DNA of 64,000 bases. Source: Variovorax sp. IB41. Lineage in GTDB: Bacteria > Pseudomonadota > Gammaproteobacteria > Burkholderiales > Burkholderiaceae_C. The notes under the pieces are model-generated. The model saw only the letters and a list, made by a program, of their open reading frames with translations. It made no database searches and was not told the DNA's origin. The stretch covers positions 62,001 to 126,000 of the forward strand of contig NZ_JAEFCB010000013.1 in assembly GCF_016405905.1 (NCBI RefSeq), written 5' to 3'. The translations under genes and the position numbers were made by a program. Shown here in pieces: positions 53,450 to 62,756 of this stretch (positions within the stretch are counted from its first letter, which is position 1; every line of letters begins with the position of its first letter).

Positions 53450-55204
53450 ATGCCCACCGATGACCTGAACGGCTTCGGCGCCTGGACATCCGCGGCGGAC
53501 ATCGACGCCGACCTGCACGCCTTGGGCAAGTCGGACCAGCTGGAGCTGGGCCTCTACCGCCTGCGCAGCGCGCTGAAGGAGGAGCACGCGTTCAGCAAGG
53601 AGATTCTTCCGAGGTACCAGGACGCGCTGATCCTGTCGGGCAACGTCAATGCGGCGCTGGAGTTGCGGAGCAGCGAGCGGTGGAAAGCGGCGTTCCAGAA
53701 GGACCAGCAGGGGATGGACGTCGCGTTCACGCAGCTGATCGCGGGGCAGATCGCGCAACTGGCGCGGCGGCTGGCGCAGGTGATCGATGCGTCTCCGTTT
53801 GAATTCGCCACCTATCTGGCGGGGTTGAAAAGGCATCACGCGGCGACCTATCAGAGCATTGCCGGTATTGCGCGGCCTTTGATCGAGGAGAAATCTTCCG
53901 AGAATCCTCAGGATTTGATTGCATTGAAATTGGCGATCGAAGGATTTGAAGGCTATGGGGAAGATGTTCAAAAAGAAAACCTGATCGATTTCTTTGAAAG
54001 CCAGAACCACGAGACCCTTTGCAAATTCTTCCAGACCGCGCTTCCGGCCAATGGAAAGATATTCAGGGAATTCGTCACCGATATCCTGCAGGACGAAAAA
54101 GGAATCCGGCGCCTGAAAGATACGGCCATCTGCCGCGTCCTGATTCTGGGGTGCGCTTTGCTGGACGAGGCGGTCTACGATCGGGCGCTTCAGCAGGTGC
54201 GCGAATCTGTCGCGGCTGAAAAAGGTGGCGCGGCGCTGTCCAGCGCGAGAATTGCCCGTGCATTCGGTACCGCAGTCCAAAGTCCGCCCCGCGAATTGAA
54301 CAGGCAGCAACTCGATATTGCGATTTGTATTTCGGGCCAGATGCGAGGTTATGCGGAGGCTTTCGAGACCTGGAAGCACCTGCACCTCGACGGCCACCGC
54401 GTGAAATATTTCGTCCACACCTGGGAAGACACCGGCTGGCGATTTCCCGATCCGCTGTCTGGAAATGGCGTCGATCGCATATTCAAGCATGCAGCATTTG
54501 CGCAGGCCTATAAGCAGGCGGGATTTCAATACGGCCTCGAAGCGATGAAAAAGGCGTATCCGAATTTCTTTTCGATGCTGGCGGTATCTTCAACGGTCAA
54601 TGAATCGGATATCAAAGCGGTCTATGGAAATGATACGGCAATTGTCATTGAAAGCCATCAAAGGCCCGAATTCGAGAACGACACGAACAACCAGCGCAAG
54701 ATGTTCTACAAGATCCAGGAAGCGCACCGCCTGATGATGGACGACGGCGGAGCCTTCGATCTCGTGCTCAGAATAAGGCCCGACCGCACATTCCGGGCAA
54801 GCGACAAAAAACCGGACTGGATAAAAATGGCCGAAGAATGCCGCAAACAGCGCGTCATTTATTTCAATCATTTGATGGTCACCAAGACGCTTTATGCGGG
54901 CGATCAATTCGCGATCGGATCTCCGGAAGCCATCGGCTGCTACGCCAACACGCTGAAGCTCCAGACCCAGGCGATCGACGAAAAATGGTTCGGATTTCCG
55001 AGGCGCCTGCGCTCGCATTGTTCGCTCGCGCATTCGCTGTTGTTCCAGGGTGTACGGCGCCGCCCCCTCGAAAACATCGTGCCCGTCGAGGCGATGCCCG
55101 CTGCGTCCTATGGAAAGAATGAATTGCGGAAATTGCTCGCCATCGATCTACCCTCGGGACCATCGAGCGAAATGGACAAATTGCTCTGGAATTCCCTGAG
55201 TTGA
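53450..55204 (+). CDS. Large protein with C-terminal glycosyltransferase-like domain
   Basis: 584 residues, not assigned to a named family. Residues 1-280 are helical and charged with no recognised domain. From residue 290 it has LDIAICISGQMRGYAEAFET, VKYFVHTWEDTGWR and DLVLRIRPDRTFRASDK, the pattern of capsular or surface-glycan glycosyltransferase-like proteins (Rossmann beta strands with a DxD-like RPD segment). Codon usage is more A+T-rich than in flanking genes from about 53800 on, with many AAA, GAA and TTT codons, a sign of horizontal acquisition. No export signal, so it is likely cytoplasmic. Confidence 0.6.
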   Translation: MPTDDLNGFGAWTSAADIDADLHALGKSDQLELGLYRLRSALKEEHAFSKEILPRYQDALILSGNVNAALELRSSERWKAAFQKDQQGMDVAFTQLIAGQIAQLARRLAQVIDASPFEFATYLAGLKRHHAATYQSIAGIARPLIEEKSSENPQDLIALKLAIEGFEGYGEDVQKENLIDFFESQNHETLCKFFQTALPANGKIFREFVTDILQDEKGIRRLKDTAICRVLILGCALLDEAVYDRALQQVRESVAAEKGGAALSSARIARAFGTAVQSPPRELNRQQLDIAICISGQMRGYAEAFETWKHLHLDGHRVKYFVHTWEDTGWRFPDPLSGNGVDRIFKHAAFAQAYKQAGFQYGLEAMKKAYPNFFSMLAVSSTVNESDIKAVYGNDTAIVIESHQRPEFENDTNNQRKMFYKIQEAHRLMMDDGGAFDLVLRIRPDRTFRASDKKPDWIKMAEECRKQRVIYFNHLMVTKTLYAGDQFAIGSPEAIGCYANTLKLQTQAIDEKWFGFPRRLRSHCSLAHSLLFQGVRRRPLENIVPVEAMPAASYGKNELRKLLAIDLPSGPSSEMDKLLWNSLS

Positions 55205-55223
55205 AGAATTCACCGAAATAACC

Positions 55224-56336
55224 ATGCGAATATCCGCCGCAGGCGCCCCGATGCCGGCCATCCGATTGCCCTGGAAGCAGATTCTCGCGGGCGGTGCGAT
55301 TGCGTACGCCGCGTGCGTGCCTTCGGTGTCCGCCCGGGAATTGCAGGAGGCGCCGGGATGCCGCAATTCCAGGAATCAGCACCGGCTCGAACTGGAACAG
55401 AAATTCGAATTCAATGGCATTCGCGTGTTCTATACGCAATCGGGCCCGCACGCGCTGTATAGCAATGCAGATATCAATCGCAATGGCGTGCCCGATATCG
55501 TAGAAGACGCGGCGCTCCATCTGGACACCGTCCGGCAGATCTTCAACCGCAACGGCTTCCGCGATCCGCTCGCCAGCCCGAGGTTCCGGCAGGCCGAATC
55601 CATCGATATCGATTTCCTGAACTTCGATGTCTACAGCCCCGAGATCACGGACAAGCGCGGCCTGTCGTTTTCGGCGGTGATTCGCTATCCAGGCAGCAGT
55701 ATTCGCGCCGATAAATGCTCGATTTCAATGGCCATCAATTCCGCATTGAAAGGCAATCACGAGCGCGTCAAGGATTTTCTCATTCCGCATGAGTTGTTCC
55801 ATTTATACCAATACGGCTACACCATGTTCCGCGCCAGCTGGTTCCTGGAAGGCATGGCCAAATGGGCGGAATGGGTCACGCTGGCGGAAAACGATCGCAA
55901 TCCGAAATTGTGGAACACGCCATTGCCTTCGTCATTGCGGGAATTGAACGAACAGGTTTTTCTCAATCCCAATCCCTATGACGTCAGGCATTTCTGGAAC
56001 CGGTTGGCGGAACTCGTCAAGAAAAAGGAATTTCCCATGATCATTCCCCCGGAATTGCGGGACCGGAAATTCGCCGATGGCACGCCGGTGATCAAGGACA
56101 ACATCTGGCGCGGCCGCGCCCTGATGCTCAAGATCCTGGAAGGGCTGGACGCAGAAGACGACGTGGTCGGCCAGGAAAGGAACCTGCCGCCCTACGCCTG
56201 GGCCAACGAAGACCAGCGCGCCGCGGTCCACAACCCCCGGCTCATGAAAATCGTGCAGCGTGCGTTGGCGTCTTATTCGATTTCGGGCGCGGAGGTCAAA
56301 CAATTCCTCGCCATCGACCTGGGGCCAGCGCAGTGA
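55224..56336 (+). CDS. Exported zinc-metallopeptidase-like protein (MXAN_6640-like)
   Basis: 370 residues. An N-terminal hydrophobic signal (ILAGGAIAYAACVPSVSA) indicates export. DINRNGVPDIVEDAALHLD near residue 75 looks like a Ca-binding, EF-hand-like loop. The zinc motif is PHELFHLYQYGY (His189-Glu190-x2-His193) followed by FLEGMAKWAEW with Glu209, the gluzincin pattern HExxH...E. Together these resemble the MXAN_6640-type predicted metalloproteases. Peptidase activity and target are unproven. A 4-bp overlap links it to the next gene; the 5' half is A+T-richer than average. Confidence 0.65.
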   Translation: MRISAAGAPMPAIRLPWKQILAGGAIAYAACVPSVSARELQEAPGCRNSRNQHRLELEQKFEFNGIRVFYTQSGPHALYSNADINRNGVPDIVEDAALHLDTVRQIFNRNGFRDPLASPRFRQAESIDIDFLNFDVYSPEITDKRGLSFSAVIRYPGSSIRADKCSISMAINSALKGNHERVKDFLIPHELFHLYQYGYTMFRASWFLEGMAKWAEWVTLAENDRNPKLWNTPLPSSLRELNEQVFLNPNPYDVRHFWNRLAELVKKKEFPMIIPPELRDRKFADGTPVIKDNIWRGRALMLKILEGLDAEDDVVGQERNLPPYAWANEDQRAAVHNPRLMKIVQRALASYSISGAEVKQFLAIDLGPAQ

Positions 56337-57901
56337 TCGTCATCACTTCCGCCGCCTACGTCGATTCGGAATTGCAATCGGAATTCGGCCGCCTGCCGCC
56401 CGCCTTTCTGCCCGTGGGCAACCGGCGCCTGTTCCTGCGGCAGTTCGCGGTGCTGCAGGCGCGCTTTCCCGGCGAGGCCATCTATCTTTCGCTGCCCGAG
56501 AGCTACGCCATCCCGCACCGCGACGTGCGCGCGCTCGAGGCGCAGGCGGTGCAGGTGCTGCGGGTGCCCGACGGGCTCACGCTGGCCGATTCGGTGCTGT
56601 TCTCGATCAACACCATCGGCAACTACGGCGAGGGGCTGCGCATCCTGCACGGCGACACGCTGATCGAGGACCTTCCGCCCGCCTGGGACTGCCTCTGCGT
56701 GGCCGAGTCCGCGGACGATTACGACTGGCACGTCGACCAGGGGCCCGACGCCGGCACGCGCGTGTGGTGCGGCTACTTCGCCTTCCACTCGGTGGGGCGG
56801 CTGGCCAAGTGCCTGGTGGCGGCGCGCGGCGCGTTCGAGAAGGCCGTCTCGGCCTACGACGAGGCCTGCTACCTGGAGCGGGTGCACACCGACAAGTGGT
56901 CGGACTTCGGACACGTCAACACCTTCTACCGATCGCGCGCGCAGATCACCACGCAGCGCGCGTTCAACGACCTGGCGATCGGCGACCGCCGGGTGCGCAA
57001 GACGGGCAGGCCTGCCGAGAAGATCAAGGCCGAGGCGCAGTGGTTCGGCGCGCTGCCGCCGCGCCTTCGCGTGTACGCGCCGCAGCTGCTGGACCACGGC
57101 CCGGTCGCGCCCGACGGCTACGGCTACGAGCTGGAGTACCTGTGCATGGCGCCGCTCAACGAGCTGTACGTGCACGGCTGCAACTCGACGGCATTCTGGT
57201 CGCGCGTGTTCAAGCACCTGGCCGACTGGCTGGCCGCCTGCCAGTCGGCCGTGCCGTTGAGCGACAGCCAGCGGCAGGTCGTGGCCGAAGACAGCCGCGG
57301 CATGCTCGCGGAAAAGACCCGGGCGCGCATGAACGCCTATGCCGACGGTTGCGGCCTGAGCGTGTCGGCGCCCACGCGGCTGAACGGCCGCACGCTGCCG
57401 TCGCTTTCGGACATCCTGGACCGCTGCATCGAGGCCGCGGCGCGCGTGCCGCTGGTGCCGGGCGTGATGCACGGCGACCTGTGCCTGAGCAACATCCTGT
57501 TCGACACGCGCTCGGACTGCATCAAGGTGATCGATCCGCGCGGCCTCAATTTCCGCGGCGAGGCGCGCCTGGTGGGCGACCTGCGCTACGACCTCGCGAA
57601 GCTCGCGCATTCGGTGCTGGGCCTGTACGACTACATCGTGGCCGACGCCTTCGACATCGACGAGGGCACGGGGCTGGACTTCCAGCTGCGCATCCACGCC
57701 GACGAAGACGCGGCCGCGATCCAGAAGCTGTTCGCGGGCCTGCCGCTTCTGAACGGCATGACGGCGCGGCATGTGGCGCCCATCACCGTCATGCTGTTCC
57801 TGTCGATGCTGCCGCTGCACCAGGACACGCCGCGCCGCCAGCGCGCGATGCTCGCCAACGCACTGCGCCTTTACGAGCTCATGGCGCACATGGAGCACTG
57901 A
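56333..57901 (+). CDS. Fused nucleotidyltransferase-like / APH-type kinase protein
   Basis: 522 residues. The N-terminal ~230 residues resemble a sugar-nucleotidyltransferase fold (LPPAFLPVGNRRLFLRQF corresponds to the nucleotide-binding KxLLPVG...L segment). The basic signature Lys is missing from this segment, so this half may be degenerate. The C-terminal ~260 residues are an aminoglycoside/choline-kinase-type fold: VMHGDLCLSNILF near 380 and VIDPRG near 400 hold the catalytic Asp and metal Asp. Kinase plus nucleotidyltransferase is the logic of phosphocholine or phosphoramidate decoration pathways. Confidence 0.68.
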   Translation: MIVITSAAYVDSELQSEFGRLPPAFLPVGNRRLFLRQFAVLQARFPGEAIYLSLPESYAIPHRDVRALEAQAVQVLRVPDGLTLADSVLFSINTIGNYGEGLRILHGDTLIEDLPPAWDCLCVAESADDYDWHVDQGPDAGTRVWCGYFAFHSVGRLAKCLVAARGAFEKAVSAYDEACYLERVHTDKWSDFGHVNTFYRSRAQITTQRAFNDLAIGDRRVRKTGRPAEKIKAEAQWFGALPPRLRVYAPQLLDHGPVAPDGYGYELEYLCMAPLNELYVHGCNSTAFWSRVFKHLADWLAACQSAVPLSDSQRQVVAEDSRGMLAEKTRARMNAYADGCGLSVSAPTRLNGRTLPSLSDILDRCIEAAARVPLVPGVMHGDLCLSNILFDTRSDCIKVIDPRGLNFRGEARLVGDLRYDLAKLAHSVLGLYDYIVADAFDIDEGTGLDFQLRIHADEDAAAIQKLFAGLPLLNGMTARHVAPITVMLFLSMLPLHQDTPRRQRAMLANALRLYELMAHMEH

Positions 57902-57909
57902 GAAAAAAC

Positions 57910-58626
57910 ATGTTCGTCATACCGATGGTCGGCAAGAGCCGCCGTTTCACCGAGGCCGGCTACGCGCTGCCCAAGTACCGCCTGCCGCTGCATGGGCAGA
58001 CGGTGTTCTTCCATGTCGTGAAGTCGTTCGAGCGCTACTTCGCGAACGATCTTTTTCTCTTCGTGGTGCGGCGCGACCACGACGTCGCGGGGTTCATCAA
58101 GCAGGAGCTGAAGACCCTGGGCGTGAAGGAATTCCGCATCGTCGAGATCGAGGGCGACACGCTCGGGCAGGCCGACACGGTGCACCAGGGGCTGCGGCAG
58201 ATGCCGCCGGGCGATGCGCTGTACGTCTTCAACATCGACACCATCCGCCCGGGCTTCAGCAAGTCGCCCCGGGCGGCCGATGCGCTGGGGTACCTGGAGG
58301 TGTTCGAGGGCGAGGGCGATCACTGGTCGTTCGTGGAACCGGGCCCGGACCATGCGGTGCTTCGGACGACGGAGAAGGAGCGCATCTCCAACCTCTGCAG
58401 CGACGGCCTCTATCACTTCGCGGATGCGCGGGTCTTCGACGAGGCCTTCGCGCACCAGCGCGCGAGGCAGGCGATGACGCGCGGCGAGTACTACATCGCG
58501 CCTTGCTACAACGCGCTGATCGAGAAGGGCGGGCGCGTGGCCTACGAGCTCGTCGACCGCAGCGAGATCGTGTTCTGCGGAACGCCGCAGGAGTACGAAG
58601 AGGCGGCCGCGAAACGGTGGGACTGA
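57910..58626 (+). CDS. Nucleotidyltransferase-family protein (capsule/surface modification type)
   Basis: 238 residues. FVIPMVGKSRRFTEAGYALP with the following KYRLPLHG is the nucleotide-binding pyrophosphorylase signature (GxGxRF...PK). VFNIDTIRP near residue 110 supplies the metal-binding Asp. EYYIAPCYNALIEKGGRVAY matches the C-terminal part of GT2/NTP-transferase proteins found beside surface phosphate-modification genes. It starts 8 bp after the fused kinase gene and probably activates the phosphorylated compound as a CDP-type donor (inference). Confidence 0.75.
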   Translation: MFVIPMVGKSRRFTEAGYALPKYRLPLHGQTVFFHVVKSFERYFANDLFLFVVRRDHDVAGFIKQELKTLGVKEFRIVEIEGDTLGQADTVHQGLRQMPPGDALYVFNIDTIRPGFSKSPRAADALGYLEVFEGEGDHWSFVEPGPDHAVLRTTEKERISNLCSDGLYHFADARVFDEAFAHQRARQAMTRGEYYIAPCYNALIEKGGRVAYELVDRSEIVFCGTPQEYEEAAAKRWD

Positions 58627-58661
58627 AACCCGCGTGAAGCGGCTGCGGCCTGGCTGCGGCC

Positions 58662-59879
58662 TCAGTGCAGCTCGGCCGCCGCGTGGATCGTCTCGCGCAC
58701 GCGCGGATAGATCTGCGCGTTCCACTTGCTGCCGCTGAACACGCCGTAGTGACCGACGCCGGCCTGCAGGTGGTGCGTCTTCAGGTACGGCCGGATGCCG
58801 GTGCACAGGTCCTGCGCGGCCACCGTTTGCCCGACCGCGCAGATGTCGTCGCGCTCGCCTTCGACCGTGAGCAGTGCGGTGCGGCGGATGGCCGCGGGGT
58901 TCACCGTGCGCTCGCCCACGGTGAGCACGCCGCGCGGCAGGTCGTAGGTCTGGAACACGCGCTCCACCGTCTCCAGGTAGAACTCGGCCGGCAGGTCGTT
59001 CACCGCGAGGTACTCGTCGTAGAAGCCGCCGATGGTGCGGGCCTTCTCGATGTCGCCTTCCACCAGGTGCTGGAACATGTCCTGGAACTGCTTCTTGTGG
59101 CGCTCGGGGTTCATGCTCATGAAGGCCGAGAGCTGCAAAAAGCCGGGGTACACGCGCCGCATCGCGCCCGCGTGCGGCCACGGCACGTGGCTGATGAGGT
59201 TGCGGCGGAACCACTCGATGGGCTTGCTGGTCGCGAGCACGTTTACACCGGTCGGGTTGATGCGGCAATCGACCGGTCCGGCCATCAGCGTGAGGCTGCG
59301 CGGCGTGGCGGCGTTGTCGTCCTCGGCCATGAGCGCGGTCGCGGCCAGCGCCGCCACGCAGGGCTGGCAGACCGCCACCATGTGGACGCCAGGGCCGATG
59401 GCCTCCAGGAACTGGATGAGCTGCAGCGTGTAGTCATCGAGGCTGAAGCCGCCGTGCCACAGCGGCACGTCGCGCGCGTTGTGCCAGTCGGTCAGGTACA
59501 CGTCGTGGTCGCGCAAGAGGGTGCGCACGGTTTCGCGCAGCAGCGTCGCGAAATGGCCCGACAGTGGTGCAACCAGCAGCACGGGCGGGTGCACGGCCTG
59601 GATGTCCTTGCGGAAGTGCAACAGCGTTCCGAACGGCGAGACCCGCGTTTTCTCTTCGTGGACAACGACTTGCGTGCCATCGACCATCACCGAATCGATG
59701 CCGTAGGCCGGCCGCGAGTGGGTGAGCCGCATGCGCGAGAACACCTCGAACTGGGCCGCCAGGCGCCGCGACATGGTGCGGTCGGTGCCGTCTTTCCAGA
59801 GGGCCTTGCCCCAGTACTGCGCCGCGAGCCGCAAGGGCGAGAGAAGGTCGGCTTGGTTCTGGTAGGCCCGGTACAGCAT
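58662..59879 (-). CDS. phaZ: Intracellular polyhydroxyalkanoate depolymerase
   Basis: 405 residues. The nucleophile is the Cys in VHMVAVCQPCVAAL, characteristic of intracellular PhaZ1-type PHB depolymerases. The rest follows the family: WHNARDVPLWHGGFSLDDY, SMNPERHKKQF and HLQAGVGHYGVFSGSKWN with the catalytic His. It mobilises polyhydroxybutyrate granules. The ATG at 59879 gives the typical N-terminus MLYRAYQNQADLL, and the frame upstream of it is unsupported. Confidence 0.92.
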   Translation of the reverse strand: MLYRAYQNQADLLSPLRLAAQYWGKALWKDGTDRTMSRRLAAQFEVFSRMRLTHSRPAYGIDSVMVDGTQVVVHEEKTRVSPFGTLLHFRKDIQAVHPPVLLVAPLSGHFATLLRETVRTLLRDHDVYLTDWHNARDVPLWHGGFSLDDYTLQLIQFLEAIGPGVHMVAVCQPCVAALAATALMAEDDNAATPRSLTLMAGPVDCRINPTGVNVLATSKPIEWFRRNLISHVPWPHAGAMRRVYPGFLQLSAFMSMNPERHKKQFQDMFQHLVEGDIEKARTIGGFYDEYLAVNDLPAEFYLETVERVFQTYDLPRGVLTVGERTVNPAAIRRTALLTVEGERDDICAVGQTVAAQDLCTGIRPYLKTHHLQAGVGHYGVFSGSKWNAQIYPRVRETIHAAAELH

Positions 59880-59960
59880 GCAGGGGGTGCAGGCAAGTTG
59901 CGGGCCAACCGGGTGGCATGGCGCTTGCACGCAAGGCATGCAACGTCAAGGAGCTTCCCG

Positions 59961-60617
59961 ATGGCCAAACCCGTTCTCACCATCAGCAGCAAGAACTACG
60001 GCGCGTGGTCGCTGCGCGGCTGGCTGATGTGCAGGCTGGCCGGGCTCGATTTCAGCGAGAAGATCATTCCGCCCGACGATCCGGCCATGAAGGCTGAGAT
60101 GCTGCTGCTGTCCTCCTCGATGCTGGTGCCCTCGCTGCAGCACGCCAGCGTGAAGGTGTGGGACACGCTGGCCATCGGCGAGTACCTCAACGAGATCAAG
60201 CCCAAGGCCGGGCTGCTGCCGGCCGATGCGGCCGCGCGCGCCCACTGCCGCGCGATCTGCGGCGAGATGCATTCGGGCTTCGCCTCGATGCGCGGCGCGC
60301 TGCCGATGAACATCAAGGCCCACTTCAAGAATTTCAAGGTGTGGTCGCGCGCGCAGGCGGACATCGACCGCATCGTGGCCATCTGGCGCGAGTGCCTCAA
60401 GGCCTACGGCGGGCCGTTCCTGTTCGGCAAGCAGCCGGGCATCGCCGATGCGATGTATGCGCCGGTGGTCACGCGGTTCCTGAGCTACGACGTGGCGCTC
60501 GACAGCACCTGCGCGGCCTACTGCAAGCGCGTGATGGAACTGCCGGCGATGAAGGAATGGGTGGCCGCGGCCAAGCAGGAGCCCGAGGAAATCGACGAGC
60601 TCGACGCGGAGTTCTAG
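59961..60617 (+). CDS. Glutathione S-transferase family protein
   Basis: 218 residues with the thioredoxin-like N-terminal domain (LTISSKNYGAWSLRGWLMC, VPSLQHASVKVWDTLAI with the cis-Pro, AIGEYLNEIKP) and the helical C-terminal domain (GKQPGIADAMYAPVVTRFL). It probably conjugates or reduces small electrophiles with glutathione. CAAGGAG precedes the ATG. It is divergent from phaZ. A palindrome follows its stop codon. Confidence 0.9.
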   Translation: MAKPVLTISSKNYGAWSLRGWLMCRLAGLDFSEKIIPPDDPAMKAEMLLLSSSMLVPSLQHASVKVWDTLAIGEYLNEIKPKAGLLPADAAARAHCRAICGEMHSGFASMRGALPMNIKAHFKNFKVWSRAQADIDRIVAIWRECLKAYGGPFLFGKQPGIADAMYAPVVTRFLSYDVALDSTCAAYCKRVMELPAMKEWVAAAKQEPEEIDELDAEF

Positions 60618-60637
60618 GCGCGCGCCTAGGCGCGCGC
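60614..60637. repeat. Overlapping perfect palindromes after the GST gene
   Basis: CTAGGCGCGCGCCTAG (60614-60629) and the 20-bp palindrome 60618-60637 (GCGCGCGCC, TAGGCGCGCGC) overlap and include the GST stop codon. They would form a strong GC hairpin without a T-run, perhaps a transcription barrier. Confidence 0.6.
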
Positions 60638-60741
60638 GGGCCGCGCCGGGTCCGACCATTCCTACGCCCGTACACGCCGCTTCCGACAGACGCCGCTGCG
60701 CGTTGCGCGGAGATTGAAATGCCATCGAAGGACATCGAGGC

Positions 60742-61413
60742 ATGGAATTCTGCAACCGCGCACACGCAGGCCGCCTGCTGGCCCAGGTGCTCAGCGCGCA
60801 TGGCGACTTTTCACACGCCCTCGTACTGGCGTTGCCGCGCGGCGGCGTGCCGGTCGCGTGGGAAGTAGCGCGTCGGCTCGGACTGCCGCTGGACGTGTAC
60901 GTCGTGCGCAAGCTCGGCATTCCCGGGCACGAGGAGTACGCCTTCGGCGCCATTGCCGGAGGCGGCGTGTCGGTGATCAACGAGGCCGTGGTGCGGGGGC
61001 TTGGCCTCGATGCCACCGCTGTCGAGGAAGTGATCGAGGCCGAGCGCGCGGAGCTCGAGCGGCGCGAGCGCGACTACCGGGGCGGCCAACCGCCGCACGA
61101 TGTTCGCGAACGCCAGGTGCTCGTGGTGGACGATGGCCTGGCCACGGGTGCCACGATGCTCGCCGCCGTTCGCGGGCTCCGGCAACTGGGCGCGCGCGCC
61201 GTGGTCGCGGCGGCGCCGGTGGTGTCGCCGGACGCGATCGCGCTCTTGCGGCCCGAAGCCGACGAAGTGCTCGGCGTGCGTTGCCCCGCGACCTTCTTCT
61301 CGGTTGGCGAGTGGTACGCGGATTTTTCGCAGACCACCGACGAGGAGGTCCGTCGGCTCCTGGCCGAAGCCCGGCATCTTGAACCTGCGCGCCACGCGCA
61401 TGCGGTGCCATGA
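60742..61413 (+). CDS. Phosphoribosyltransferase-domain protein
   Basis: 223 residues. The PRPP-binding loop is [19 protein letters not shown], and the PP-loop-like element is [34 protein letters not shown] is typical of the stand-alone group of PRTases encoded near erythromycin-esterase genes. Substrate unknown. The ATGA overlap with the next gene makes translational coupling near certain. Confidence 0.85.
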   Translation: MEFCNRAHAGRLLAQVLSAHGDFSHALVLALPRGGVPVAWEVARRLGLPLDVYVVRKLGIPGHEEYAFGAIAGGGVSVINEAVVRGLGLDATAVEEVIEAERAELERRERDYRGGQPPHDVRERQVLVVDDGLATGATMLAAVRGLRQLGARAVVAAAPVVSPDAIALLRPEADEVLGVRCPATFFSVGEWYADFSQTTDEEVRRLLAEARHLEPARHAHAVP

Positions 61414-62756
61414 ACCGCTCTGCCGACGTCGAGGCCATTCGCGCCGCCGCGGTGCTGCTGTCGCCCGGCGGCGATCATTCGGCGCTGCTCGATGCGATCG
61501 GCGATGCGCGCTTCGTGCTGCTCGGCGAGGCCTCGCACGGCACCCACGAGTTCTATCGCGAACGCGCACGCATCACGCAGCGCCTGGTCGCCGAACGCGG
61601 CTTTCGCGCGGTCGCCGTGGAGGGCGACTGGCCCGACGCGTACCGCGTCAACGCCTTCGTGCGCGGCGCGGGCCGGGATGCGTCCGTTGCCTCGGCGAAC
61701 GAGGCGCTCGCGGGCTTCGAGCGCTTTCCGACCTGGATGTGGCGCAACGCCGATGTGCTGGATTTCGTGGGCTGGCTGCGCGCTTTCGACGCCGGCCGGG
61801 CGCATGCCGCGCAGTGCGGCTTCTATGGCCTGGACATGTACAGCCTGCACGCCTCCATGGCGCGGGTGCTCGCCTGGCTCGAACGCCATCGCCCCGAGGT
61901 CGCGCCGCTCGCGCGCGAGCGCTACGCGTGCTTCGACCGCTTCGGCGACGACAGCCAGGTCTACGGAATGATGACGGGCCTGCGCGGCGCCGAGGGCTGC
62001 GAGGAAGAGGTCGTCGCCATGCTCGTCGATGTGCAGCGTGCCGCCGCGCGGGAACGCACCGGGCCGCTCGACGCCGAGGCCGCGTTCGATGCCGAGCAGA
62101 ACGCGCGGCTGGTGCGCAATGCCGAGTCGTACTACCGCGGCATGTACATGCGCAACGTGTCGTCGTGGAACCAGCGCGATACGCACATGGCCGGGACGCT
62201 CGATGCGATCGAAGCGCACCTGGGCCGCAGCGGCCTGGAGAAGATCGTCGTCTGGGCGCACAACTCGCACGTCGGCGACGCGCGCGCCACCGAGATGGGG
62301 CAGCGCCGCGGCGAACTGACGCTGGGCCAGCTGGTGCGCGAGCGCCATGGGGGCGACGCCTTCCTGGTCGGCTTCACCACGCACCACGGCACCGTGGCGG
62401 CGGCCTCCGACTGGGATGCGCCGCTCGAGCGCAAAGAGGTCGTGCCCTCGCTCGCGGGCAGCGTGGAGCGCCTGCTGCACGACACCGGCATCGGGCGCTT
62501 CACGCTGCCGCTGCGGGGCGACGGCGCTCATGTGGCGGTGCTGCGCCAGCGCCTGCTGGAGCGCGCGATCGGCGTCATCTACCGGCCCGAGACCGAACGC
62601 CAGAGCCACTACTTCGAGGCCGAGCCCGCGAGCCAGTTCGATGCGCTGGTGCACATCGACGCGACGCGGGCGGTGCGCCCGCTCGATGCGCATTCCGCGT
62701 GGGACGCCGCATCGGATGCGGCGGACCTGCCCGACACCTATCCCTTCGCAACCTGA
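61410..62756 (+). CDS. Erythromycin esterase-family protein
   Basis: 448 residues. The catalytic region has [20 protein letters not shown] (with the first conserved Glu/His) and the second conserved His in [18 protein letters not shown], plus [14 protein letters not shown]. The fold is that of EreA/EreB, which open macrolide lactones, but many homologues do other hydrolytic chemistry, so resistance should not be assumed. It overlaps the phosphoribosyltransferase gene by 4 bp. An octamer repeat starts at its stop codon. Confidence 0.85.
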   Translation: MNRSADVEAIRAAAVLLSPGGDHSALLDAIGDARFVLLGEASHGTHEFYRERARITQRLVAERGFRAVAVEGDWPDAYRVNAFVRGAGRDASVASANEALAGFERFPTWMWRNADVLDFVGWLRAFDAGRAHAAQCGFYGLDMYSLHASMARVLAWLERHRPEVAPLARERYACFDRFGDDSQVYGMMTGLRGAEGCEEEVVAMLVDVQRAAARERTGPLDAEAAFDAEQNARLVRNAESYYRGMYMRNVSSWNQRDTHMAGTLDAIEAHLGRSGLEKIVVWAHNSHVGDARATEMGQRRGELTLGQLVRERHGGDAFLVGFTTHHGTVAAASDWDAPLERKEVVPSLAGSVERLLHDTGIGRFTLPLRGDGAHVAVLRQRLLERAIGVIYRPETERQSHYFEAEPASQFDALVHIDATRAVRPLDAHSAWDAASDAADLPDTYPFAT

